Positions 39,960-48,275 of a stretch of DNA of 64,000 bases are shown piece after piece. The notes beneath the pieces were generated by a model. The model was not told where the DNA came from and ran no database searches. It was given only the letters and a program-made list of their open reading frames with translations. This stretch comes from Rhodospirillales bacterium (GTDB lineage: Bacteria; Pseudomonadota; Alphaproteobacteria; Rhodospirillales; Casp-alpha2). The stretch spans positions 62,001-126,000 of the forward strand of contig JAGLED010000008.1 in assembly GCA_023145215.1 (NCBI GenBank), written 5' to 3'. Each line of letters begins with the position of its first letter. Positions within the stretch are counted from its first letter, which is position 1. A program made the translations under genes and the position numbers.

Positions 39960-40706
39960 TTAATCGACGACGATCGCCTCCCAGTGCGCGTCGAACTTGC
40001 GGCGCACCGTCGCTTCGTCGTCGCCCGGTTCAAGGTACTTGTAGAGGAAGATCAACACTTTTTTGTCGACAGTCGCCAAGTCTGACCAAGTCGTCGTGCT
40101 TTCGTTGTCCTCGAAGATTAGGCTTTCTTCCAGCAAGACTTGATCGTTGGTAACGCCAAGTGACTGGAACACCTCTTCTAGAAATGCGCTCTTAAACAGT
40201 TCTTGGTCCAAGCCCTCATCTATCAGGATGATTACATCGCCAATTGCGCCCGACCGCCGATCCACCTTGACACATGTGATGCCTGAATTGTCATCGGACG
40301 GAATTGAGCACCGAGCAGCGCGAAGCATCCGATCAAAGTCGTTGGCAGGAACAATAGAAATTACTCCGTCGGCGGTGCCCCTCTCATTCTCTCCAATTGA
40401 GATGCCCCAGTTGGCTTGGCGAAGGACACGATTGATTTCTTTCTCCACTTTCCTTACAGCCTCTCGATGCGGCCCAGCCCGGGCAAAAAGCTTATATCTT
40501 GGTGAGTAGTTCCACCGTGATATTCGTGAATTGCCATGCCCGTACTCCGACGTCAGCAGGACATGCCGGACGAACGCCCAGTCGCGCTCGGCGCCTTGCG
40601 CATATGCATCAAACCCCGCGTGCGGCAACATGGCGACGAACCCGGCAATTGCCGAAGCTCGCCACCATCTGCCGAAAATCAATAAATTGATGATCATCCG
40701 ACTCTT
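39960..40706 (-). CDS. Secreted DUF2927-like protein; putative immunity gene
   Basis: N-terminal hydrophobic segment; LEEVFQSLGVTNDQ...SLIFEDNE...LIFLYKYLEPGDDEATVRRKF. Confidence 0.55.
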   Translation of the reverse strand, partial: KSRMIINLLIFGRWWRASAIAGFVAMLPHAGFDAYAQGAERDWAFVRHVLLTSEYGHGNSRISRWNYSPRYKLFARAGPHREAVRKVEKEINRVLRQANWGISIGENERGTADGVISIVPANDFDRMLRAARCSIPSDDNSGITCVKVDRRSGAIGDVIILIDEGLDQELFKSAFLEEVFQSLGVTNDQVLLEESLIFEDNESTTTWSDLATVDKKVLIFLYKYLEPGDDEATVRRKFDAHWEAIVVD

Positions 40707-40714
40707 CATCGGCC

Positions 40715-41312
40715 CTACATGTCCAGCCACTCGTAGAGATCATAACTGCCGCGGCCGTATGGAGAATAACGTTTTGGATTGATCCCCATCCCGCCACCAC
40801 GGAACGGCCTGGCGCTCTTGGACGGTGTCTGGCGTTTTTCACTGTTTCTCGCCTCCGGTCGATACCCGTCAGTTTTTCCAAGTACTTTTTCTTCGCTTTC
40901 TCCTCTGCCTGGCTGCGCACGTAGTTCTCAACCGTCTCCCCGTAGGGGTTCGGCTTATCCCCATCGGGCCCGGCGCGTCCGCGATCACGTCGAAGCGCAT
41001 CGCGCCGATCCTTTCGGCGTGCCGTGGCGTCATGACGCGCTCGTTCGGCAGCTTGCGCCTCGGCGACCCGTTTGTTCATGGATTGCTCGGTCTCGCCGCC
41101 CGGTTTCATCACGCCGTCGACCTTGAGCTTATTGGCTTTCTGATAGGCTTTGATACCGTTGAACATCGGCTCGTCCGGATACGGCGTCATGCCGTAGGCC
41201 GGTGTCTTGTAATGGCCGAGCGCCTTGAGCGCAGACTTGGTTTGCAGGTGTCGTCTTCATCGACCTGTGCGGCGCGGTCGACGCGGCTGGCCAGTTTCAG
41301 CGGATAGAACAT
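40715..41312 (-). pseudogene. Putative effector 3 with PG-binding-like N-term; one clear and one probable frameshift
   Basis: MFYPLKLASRVDRAAQVDEDDT / (frameshift ~41248) ...MTPYPDEPMFNGIKAYQKANKLKVDGVMKPGGETEQSM...; alternative C-term SARPFRGGGMGINPKRYSPYGRGSYDLYEWLDM*. Confidence 0.6.
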
Positions 41313-41391
41313 GTCGTCACTCCTTTGGATGATACATATGAAAGGGCCACGCCGGTTATTCGGCGTGGCCCCGATCGTAAAAATTCCCGGG

Positions 41392-41406
41392 CTGGTCCGT
41401 GCATAA
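41392..41406 (+). promoter_or_regulatory. Shared cassette motif CTGGTCCGTGCATAA
   Basis: Upstream of 41448..41894. Confidence 0.5.
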
Positions 41407-41447
41407 CGTCCGAGACGTTAGATCATCGATTACGTTAGGATCGGCTT

Positions 41448-41894
41448 ATGACATTCGAGAAGAGATCGTCGTATTACCTGAACGAGCCATGGGCAGACTC
41501 ACCGCCCGGCGTCGGGCCGCACGAACTCCGGGAACTGGAGTTGATGCTGGCCGGCACCAAGCCGCTGGCGATGTTCTACGATGTCGTACCGGCGTCAATC
41601 GAGCTGCCAGAGGCCGACTTCGATCCTTTCGTCGAGGCGGGCAGGATCGTCAAGCGAGTCTGTTTCTTTCGCGACAAAAGACACGGTTTCGATCACCGGT
41701 ATCTTTTCTATGCACTACCAGGCGAGGAATGGCGAATTGACGAGATGTATGCATTCAAAGAATCCCTATTCTCCGGCAGCTACCGATTTAATCCGGAAGA
41801 CGAACGTCGGATCGGGCAACTTCTTGGCTACGATGATCAAGATATAGAATCTTATATCGCTCACGCTTTGAACAACCGCCCGTCCATTAAATGA
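41448..41894 (+). CDS. Hypothetical protein; putative immunity gene convergent with effector 4
   Basis: Opposes phage transcription; follows cassette motif; 3' end about 40 bp from effector 4 stop. Confidence 0.5.
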   Translation: MTFEKRSSYYLNEPWADSPPGVGPHELRELELMLAGTKPLAMFYDVVPASIELPEADFDPFVEAGRIVKRVCFFRDKRHGFDHRYLFYALPGEEWRIDEMYAFKESLFSGSYRFNPEDERRIGQLLGYDDQDIESYIAHALNNRPSIK

Positions 41895-41935
41895 TGTTGC
41901 TTTCCAATCTACATCATTGATAACACCGGTTTAGT

Positions 41936-42346
41936 TTAGCTGTTGAGCTGGGCGTAACAGTCTGCGCATAAGTATCGTGATACGACACCTCCATGAATGA
42001 CCCCGCATCTCGTGCATTTGAAACCATGGCTGCGGGCAGCAAGTTTCTGATTGAGTGAGTTCTCCGTCTCGCCGCCCGGCTTCATGACACCGTCGACGCG
42101 TAGCTTGTTGTCGCGCTGGTACTTCTTGATCCCGTCGAACATCGGCTCGTCCGGGTAGGCTGTGAGGCCATAGCCTGGCAGCTTGTAATACCCGAGTTCC
42201 CCGAGTGCGGACTTGGTTTGCAGCGTGTCGTCCTCGTCGACGCGTGCGGCGCGGTCGACAACGCCGCGCAAACGAATATTTTTCTCGTTCAATCTCCTGA
42301 AATCTGAACGGGAAAAGGGGCCGCCCGTGGGACGACCCCTCTCCAC
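41936..42346 (-). CDS. Putative effector 4: PG-binding-like N-term + short zinc-ribbon-like C-term
   Basis: RVDEDDTLQTKSALGELGYYKLPGYGLTAYPDEPMFDGIKKYQRDNKLRVDGVMKPGGETENSL + FKCTRCGVIHGGVVSRYLCADCYAQLNS. Confidence 0.55.
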   Translation of the reverse strand: MERGRPTGGPFSRSDFRRLNEKNIRLRGVVDRAARVDEDDTLQTKSALGELGYYKLPGYGLTAYPDEPMFDGIKKYQRDNKLRVDGVMKPGGETENSLNQKLAARSHGFKCTRCGVIHGGVVSRYLCADCYAQLNS

Positions 42347-42395
42347 GCCGGGTAGCCCCGGCAGGCTGTTGGCGATTTATACCGCCGCATCACGA

Positions 42396-42665
42396 TCAGT
42401 CGGTGTCGGTGCCGCCGATCTGTGTCATGTCGGCGACGTCGACGGTGCCGGATGCGTTGGCGTTGACATAGAAAATGCCGCCCGCCGGCGTGCCGTCGGT
42501 ATCGACGTTGGCGAACAGCATGTCCCCGACGCGGAGCATGTCCGCCGCATCGTTGAAGTAGCCTGCCGTATCAACAGTCGCGGCGGTATCCACCGTCGTG
42601 TAGTGCCAGAGCGTGAAGCCGTTGGCATACGCCAGCACGCTCAGATCCTTCGATTTGAAGGCCAT
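42396..42665 (-). CDS. Small phage virion-associated protein
   Basis: MAFKSKDLSVLAYANGFTLWHYTTVDTAATVDTAGYFNDAADMLRVGDMLFAN, immediately 3' of capsid gene. Confidence 0.65.
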   Translation of the reverse strand: MAFKSKDLSVLAYANGFTLWHYTTVDTAATVDTAGYFNDAADMLRVGDMLFANVDTDGTPAGGIFYVNANASGTVDVADMTQIGGTDTD

Positions 42666-42692
42666 GGTCGGTCTCCTTTCAGATGTTCAGGT

Positions 42693-43511
42693 TCAGGATT
42701 CGAGGCAGCGCATGGAAACCACGCCGGCCGTATCGACCAGCACCGAGCCCTGGCTCATCGAGTTGTTGATGAAGTGCGCCGCCCGGTCGCCGTGCCACGT
42801 GATGTCGGTCTTGACCTCGGAGCCGACGGCATGGCCAATCGCGGTCTTGTGGTACCAGTAGCAGTACCGGACGTTCGACGTCTTGGTCAGACCCGAATGC
42901 GGCATCCAGAGCGTCCCGAGCCAGCGTTTGGCCTGGGTGCCCTTCCACGGCAGGTCATCGTCGCCGATGTAGTCCGCGTGCGCGAACTCCTCGATACCGA
43001 GCAGGTCCGACCACTGTTTCCAGCCGACGATGGCGTAACGTTCGCCGTCGTCCGGCACGTCGGCCCCGCCCAGCATCTCGAACGCCGTCAGCACCTTGGC
43101 CTTGGTCAGGCCGTCGGCGCCGGTCCCGGCGTAGTTCGTGGACGTATCGAGTTGCTCGATCACAAGCTCGTCGGTCTTGCGGCCGAGCGCATAGGCCCCG
43201 GCGCGCGCGATGACACCGCGCTCGTCGTGCGCGGTCTTGAGCTCGTCCAGGCTGTCGACCCAGTCACCGGCATAGTAGTCGTAGAGCGTGCATTCGACCG
43301 GTTCGTGATCGACGTTCATCACCGGCACCTTGCCGTGACGCGCCTTGGTCGAAGCGGTGCCCTTGCCGATTTTCTGGAAGGTGGTCGACGAGCCCTTGAT
43401 GTCGTTCTTGGTGCGAACGGTGTTCCGAAGCTTCGAGCCCATCCGCTGGTAAGCCAGATGAACGTCGGCCTGGAAATGTTTGACGAACGATTGTTCGACG
43501 GAAGTGGACAT
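42693..43511 (-). CDS. Phage major capsid protein
   Basis: FQADVHLAYQRMGSKLRNTVRTKNDIKGSSTTFQKIGKGTASTKARHGKVP; position after scaffold. Confidence 0.75.
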   Translation of the reverse strand: MSTSVEQSFVKHFQADVHLAYQRMGSKLRNTVRTKNDIKGSSTTFQKIGKGTASTKARHGKVPVMNVDHEPVECTLYDYYAGDWVDSLDELKTAHDERGVIARAGAYALGRKTDELVIEQLDTSTNYAGTGADGLTKAKVLTAFEMLGGADVPDDGERYAIVGWKQWSDLLGIEEFAHADYIGDDDLPWKGTQAKRWLGTLWMPHSGLTKTSNVRYCYWYHKTAIGHAVGSEVKTDITWHGDRAAHFINNSMSQGSVLVDTAGVVSMRCLES

Positions 43512-43763
43512 GGTCCTCTCTCCATTTCAGTTGAGTTTGGTTTGGATGAAATTCGGCCGACGCGGGTTGTGACGTCACGTCGCGTGACGCCGCCCGCGCT
43601 GCCGGGACGCGCAATCGGGGCCGGGCACGGACAGGAACGTTTGTCCGCGCCGGTTATCCCGGTGCGAAAAGGAAAAGAGAAATCGGTTGGGTAAAATTCC
43701 GGTGCGCCAACGAAGGTGAGCCTGAGATTTAGCCTTTCAACCGGAACGTGCTAAATAATCCCA

Positions 43764-43777
43764 CCGGTCCTTGCATA
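43764..43777 (+). promoter_or_regulatory. Shared cassette motif CCGGTCCTTGCATAA
   Basis: Upstream of 43811 region. Confidence 0.5.
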
Positions 43778-43810
43778 ACCGCATGCAGGACCGGAACGAC
43801 GGAGCAGGCG

Positions 43811-44449
43811 ATGCGCGACCACGACAAATATGGTGTGAGCACCGGCAAGAAACTCTCTCTTGTATTCATCACCATTCTGGCCTTCATCGGCTTGATAAAT
43901 TTGCTGCCGATCGAGAAGCCGTTGTTTCTAGCGAAGGACTCCGAAACCCGTGCTTTTCGAATGCTGCTGCGCGGACAGTGCGAGGAGGGTTACGCTATTT
44001 ACGAGAAACGCGCGGACAAAGGTGAAACATTACATTTCCTCAGTCTTGGCAAATGGCTTTACTCCGGCATGTGCGGTGCGCCGGATATTCCTCGCGCAAT
44101 CATGTATTATCGCCAAGCCGCTGCTGCCAGTTGGTGCCAGGCAAACTTTCGCCTCGCCGGAATCGCACTTACTCATCCGGAGGTGCCGGACGTTACACAA
44201 GTACCGCCAGCGAATAATCTTTTCTCTGCGGTGATGTGCGCCTTCCATGTGGAAGACGAAGAAACCATCCGCCTGTTCTTCGAAAGCAGATCTCTGCCAC
44301 CTGCCTTCGAACAGTTGAGACCGCTGTTCCTGGAAGCCTTGGAACGGCGCCGCGATTACAAAGCTCTTGCAGAGCAAGAGCAAGAGAAGATCGTGAAGGC
44401 ACTCGTCAACGGTGACGGCTACGATGCCAATCCAGACGCCAAACCGTAA
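43811..44449 (+). CDS. Membrane-anchored Sel1-like protein; putative immunity gene, orphan copy
   Basis: MRDHDKYGVSTGKKLSLVFITILAFIGLINLLPIEKP TM anchor; CEEGYAIYEKRADKG... repeats; paralog of 45034..45690. Confidence 0.6.
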   Translation: MRDHDKYGVSTGKKLSLVFITILAFIGLINLLPIEKPLFLAKDSETRAFRMLLRGQCEEGYAIYEKRADKGETLHFLSLGKWLYSGMCGAPDIPRAIMYYRQAAAASWCQANFRLAGIALTHPEVPDVTQVPPANNLFSAVMCAFHVEDEETIRLFFESRSLPPAFEQLRPLFLEALERRRDYKALAEQEQEKIVKALVNGDGYDANPDAKP

Positions 44450-44504
44450 GACTGGTGGCGCTGGTCATTTCACAATCGAACATATGACAGCATGTTCGAA
44501 GCTC

Positions 44505-44946
44505 TTAATCAGCTTCGCAGCGTCGAAGATCGGCTTCGGCTTGCGCGAGTCGTCCGCGTGCGTGCGCAAGCTCTGGATTCAGGTCTCGTCGCTTGTGCAA
44601 TTTATCGCGCATACTTTCTCGTATCGGGTCGAGCTTTCCTTGGATATTCTGCAACTTTTCAAGCAACTCTTCTCTTTGAAGGTAGAACTCTTCATCGCTC
44701 ATGCCCAATGCCCGGTTGAACTCTCCGACCACAGCGTCCGGGTGTAGCTTGGCCCCGACGTAAACCGCCGTCATACCCTGAAGCCGCTCAAGAACCTGCT
44801 GCTTCTCGCGCTCGAGGCCCGTCACCTGATCGGCGAGATCGACAATCTCGCGTTCCAACTCGTCGGCGCGGGCTTCTAAGGTCTCCACCTCAGCTTCGGC
44901 CTCGTCGACCGCCTGTTCGTATGCGGCGCACGGGTCGTCGCAGTCA
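44505..44946 (-). pseudogene. Orphan effector C-terminal fragment duplicating the 45738..47138 C-terminus
   Basis: DPCAAYEQAVDEAEAEVETLEARADELEREIVDLADQVTGLEREKQQVLERLQGMTAVYVGAKLHPDAVVGEFNRALGMSDEEFY nearly identical to the full-length gene, then a divergent last ~45 aa. Confidence 0.8.
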
Positions 44947-44987
44947 GAGGATTTAGCCTTTCAACCGGAACGTGCTAAATAATCCCA

Positions 44988-45002
44988 CCGGTCCTTGCAT
45001 AA
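44988..45002 (+). promoter_or_regulatory. Shared cassette motif CCGGTCCTTGCATAA (copy 2)
   Basis: Same ~95 bp upstream region as at 43764. Confidence 0.5.
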
Positions 45003-45033
45003 ACGATGCAGAACCGGAACGACGGAGCAGGCG

Positions 45034-45690
45034 ATGCGCGACCACGACAAATATGGTGTGAGCACCGGCAAGAAACTCTCTCTTGTATTCATCACCATTC
45101 TGGCCTTCATCGGCTTGATAAATTTGCTGCCGATCGAGAAGCCTTTCTTTCTGGCAGACGACTCGGCTATCAGAGCCCACCGCTTGCTTGCCGACGGCAA
45201 GTGCGAAGAAGGCTATGCCATTTACGAGAAGCGCGCCGCCGACGGCCGTTACGACGTTTCGTGGCAAACGGTCGGCAGATTGAAATACCGCGGCGCATGC
45301 GGTGGCCAGGACTTGCCCGGCGCCATCGCCGCGTATCGACAGGCCGCGCGTGAAGGCTATTGCAATGCCAATTTTCGCCTCGCTGGAATCGCACATACCC
45401 ATCCGGAGGTGCCGGGCATTACACAGGTATCATCAGCGAATAATCTTTTCTCTGCGGTGATGTGCGCCTTCTATATGGAAGACGAAGAAACCATCCGCCT
45501 GTTTTTCGAAAGCAGATCTCTGCCACCCGCCTTCGAACAGTTGAGACCGCTGTTCCTGGAAGCACTGGAACGACGCCGGGAATTCAAATCCTTGGCACAG
45601 GACGAACAGGAGAAAGTCGTGGCGGCACTCGTCAACGGTGATGGTTACGATGCCAATCCGGATACCAAGCCGTTAAGCTACCGGCCCTGA
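45034..45690 (+). CDS. Membrane-anchored Sel1-like protein; putative cognate immunity gene
   Basis: N-terminal ~45 aa and C-terminal third near-identical to 43811..44449 with divergent middle. Confidence 0.6.
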   Translation: MRDHDKYGVSTGKKLSLVFITILAFIGLINLLPIEKPFFLADDSAIRAHRLLADGKCEEGYAIYEKRAADGRYDVSWQTVGRLKYRGACGGQDLPGAIAAYRQAAREGYCNANFRLAGIAHTHPEVPGITQVSSANNLFSAVMCAFYMEDEETIRLFFESRSLPPAFEQLRPLFLEALERRREFKSLAQDEQEKVVAALVNGDGYDANPDTKPLSYRP

Positions 45691-45737
45691 TGATCTTGGA
45701 ATCAGATATCAGATACATGACAGCATATTCGACGCGC

Positions 45738-47138
45738 TCATTCAGCTTCACAGCGTCGAAGAACGGCCTCGGCGCGGGCGAGCTGTCCACGTGCGTATGC
45801 AATTTTCGGAGTCAGGCTTCGTCTTTTATCTGATGCCTCGTGCATTATCTTGCGAATAGGATCGAGCTTCTGTTGGGCACCTTTCAACTTTTCCAACAGC
45901 TCTTTTCTTTGACGGTAGAACTCTTCATCGCTCATGCCCAATGCCCGGTTGAACTCTCCGACCACAGCGTCCGGGTGTAGCTTGGCCCCGACGTAAACCG
46001 CTGTCATACCCTGAAGCCGCTCAAGAACCTGCTGCTTCTCGCGCTCGAGGCCCGTCACCTGATTGGCGAGATCGACAATCTCGCGTTCCAACTCGTCGGC
46101 GCGGGCTTCTAAGGTCTCCACCTCAGCTTCGGCCTCGTCGACCGCCTGTTCGTATGCGGCGCACGGGTCTTCAGGATCGTCCTGGCCCGGATCGTCGGGC
46201 GTTTCGTCCGGCTCCTCCGGGCCGTCCTGACCGGGATCGTCCGGTGCCGGTTTCTCATCCTCGCTGCCGGGATCGGCGGCGGGGCGGGCAATCGCGGCGG
46301 CGTGCGCGGGGATCGAATCCGTATTGGGCGCATGATCCGGCGCTTTCGCCTGTGGCAATACTGGATTCCGGTCTGCACCGGAATGACGGGTCATTTCACC
46401 CAGCACGGAGCCCAGCATATCGCCCGCCTTGTCGGCGAGCACGTTCAGCGCGCGTTCTGCGCGTTGGTGGTTTTCCATCGCGTCGTCCCTGGCGTCGTTC
46501 GCTGCTTTCTGCGCGGCGGCGGCGCGTTTCTCCTGCAGGCGGCGGGTGCGTTCGGCCTGTTCGTGACGGGCACGGACGTCGGCGCGGTCGGCGTCTTCGC
46601 GTGCTTTCTGCAATCTGTTACGATCCTGCGCTTTTCGGTAATCGGAGCGGGTGTCGTCGCTGAGGTTCGCCTTGATCCGCGCCTCGGCGGCGGCGACCGC
46701 GTCGTGCTTGTTCTGGGCGCGTAGTTTCGCGTTCAGGACGATGTCCCCCGTGGCGGGTTGCCCGGATGACGCGGTGCCCGTTATGGCGGGAGAGGCCACA
46801 GGCTTCACGAATCCCTGGCCGGCAAGGCGGGAAAACGCCTGTTCCGTCGGGCCGCCCGGATTGACGATGCCGTCGCGTTTCAACGTGCTGTCCATCCGTT
46901 CCTGCGCGCCGATGATCCCCTTGAACAACATGCTGTCGGCGTGCGCCTGGGGGGCGTCCATCAAACCGTTGGCGGCCAGCGCCCCCGAGACCTTCATAAC
47001 GTCTTCGGGGGCGTTCGCCTTGCCTATGCCCACGGACCCGCTAAGGCCTGTATTCGATGTGCGCCCGCCCTGTGCGGCAGATGCGGATCGCATACTCCGG
47101 ACGGCGGTTTCCGCCGCGGTGTTTTCGGTCGTGCCCAT
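45738..47138 (-). CDS. Putative effector 5: divergent PG-binding-like N-term, coiled coil, DDPGQD/EEPDE linker, variable C-term
   Basis: MDSTLKRDGIVNPGGPTEQAF module; DDPGQDGPEEPDETPDDPGQDDPEDPCAAYEQ junction. Confidence 0.65.
   Translation of the reverse strand: MGTTENTAAETAVRSMRSASAAQGGRTSNTGLSGSVGIGKANAPEDVMKVSGALAANGLMDAPQAHADSMLFKGIIGAQERMDSTLKRDGIVNPGGPTEQAFSRLAGQGFVKPVASPAITGTASSGQPATGDIVLNAKLRAQNKHDAVAAAEARIKANLSDDTRSDYRKAQDRNRLQKAREDADRADVRARHEQAERTRRLQEKRAAAAQKAANDARDDAMENHQRAERALNVLADKAGDMLGSVLGEMTRHSGADRNPVLPQAKAPDHAPNTDSIPAHAAAIARPAADPGSEDEKPAPDDPGQDGPEEPDETPDDPGQDDPEDPCAAYEQAVDEAEAEVETLEARADELEREIVDLANQVTGLEREKQQVLERLQGMTAVYVGAKLHPDAVVGEFNRALGMSDEEFYRQRKELLEKLKGAQQKLDPIRKIMHEASDKRRSLTPKIAYARGQLARAEAVLRRCEAE
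46361..46390. repeat. Short palindromic repeat inserted in frame in effector 5
   Basis: CTGGATTCCGGTCTGCACCGGAATGACGGG; encodes RHSGADRNPVLP. Confidence 0.6.
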
Positions 47139-47267
47139 GGCTGAGTTTCCTTGTCTCTTGAAAAAAGGGCGGGGGTGCCGCCGGAAGAAAGCGACACCCC
47201 CGCCAATCACGGGGGAGCTGCGAATACCCCAAACGCGCTCGACCCCGCGTCATATCCGGGCCAAGTG

Positions 47268-47990
47268 TCAGCCCGGATAGAGCCTTTCGAAACCGGCGCG
47301 GACTTTCTCGACCAATGCCGGGTCCTGTTCACGCCAGTAACGGGGGTCGGCCATCATCTCGCGAAGCTTCTTCTCGTCGAGATCGCCGCCGGTGCGCTGC
47401 CCGTCCCGGGCAATGCCGGGTTCGTCCGCTTCCATCATGCGGTGAAGCGCGAGAACGCCTTCGAACGATGAGCCGAGCGCAGCGGTGACTTCTTCGGGAA
47501 GATGCGCTTTCGCCCAGTCGCCCAACTGCCGGGCGATGGTGTTCCAGCGTTCCTTGCCGCCGAAGTATTCCTCCAGCCGGCCCTGCACGCCGGCCGTCTC
47601 GGCGCCTTTTCGGGCGTCCTGCAAATGCGGCTCCACATACTTCTGCGCCAGGTCGTAGACGAGCTGCGCCTGTTCGTTGGTGAAGCCGGCCTGATGCAGG
47701 ATGCGGTCGACGTCCGGGTCGCTCCTCCGCTCGCCGCAGTCGATGCAATAGTCCTCCGGCTTTTCGGGAACGATCCCGGTGCCGCGGGAGAAGCGTTGCT
47801 CCAACGCCTGATACGAGCGCCAGAGCGAGCCGGTGCGGACCTCGCCTTTCTCTTCATCCCAGAACTTGTCGGGCAGGCCCTTCGGACGCTGGCGCTTCAT
47901 CGTGGGTTCCAGCGGCAGCGGCGGCGGTGCCGGCGGATTGTTTTGAGCCGCGGTATCGCGTTTTTCGATGTCGTCAATGATGTTATTCAT
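47268..47990 (-). CDS. Phage scaffolding-like protein
   Basis: RPKGLPDKFWDEEKGEVRTGSLWRSYQALEQRF; between portal and capsid. Confidence 0.75.
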   Translation of the reverse strand: MNNIIDDIEKRDTAAQNNPPAPPPLPLEPTMKRQRPKGLPDKFWDEEKGEVRTGSLWRSYQALEQRFSRGTGIVPEKPEDYCIDCGERRSDPDVDRILHQAGFTNEQAQLVYDLAQKYVEPHLQDARKGAETAGVQGRLEEYFGGKERWNTIARQLGDWAKAHLPEEVTAALGSSFEGVLALHRMMEADEPGIARDGQRTGGDLDEKKLREMMADPRYWREQDPALVEKVRAGFERLYPG

Positions 47991-47999
47991 GATCGTCTC

Positions 48000-48275
48000 C
48001 TATTGATCGGTGTGAGAGCTTGAATTTGACTCGGACGTGGGACCGTTTCGGCCACGTTCGATCAGTGTCTGGATGTGATGGACGAGCTGGCGCTGCCCCT
48101 CGAGATGCCGGAGGTGCGCGTCGTCCGCCCCCGGCCCCAACGTGCGTTCCAGCGTGATGGCCCGCAGGTATGCGAGCATCCGCCGCCCGTCTGCGCCCTG
48201 GAAACATCGCGCCGCGATGAGCGCGAGTTCGGCCGGGTCGGGCTTGGGATCGGTTGCCAAGGCGTCACTGGACAT
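48000..48275 (-). CDS. Small phage protein
   Basis: 91 aa between portal and scaffold. Confidence 0.5.
   Translation of the reverse strand: MSSDALATDPKPDPAELALIAARCFQGADGRRMLAYLRAITLERTLGPGADDAHLRHLEGQRQLVHHIQTLIERGRNGPTSESNSSSHTDQ

Noticed and set aside
41344-41371. GGGCCACGCCG-N6-CGGCGTGGCCC hairpin as a terminator
   Set aside because: Perfect 11-bp stem but no good U-tract on either strand; left unassigned
42213-43694. 493-aa plus-strand ORF across capsid region
   Set aside because: Antisense to capsid and small virion gene, which have clear starts and coding composition
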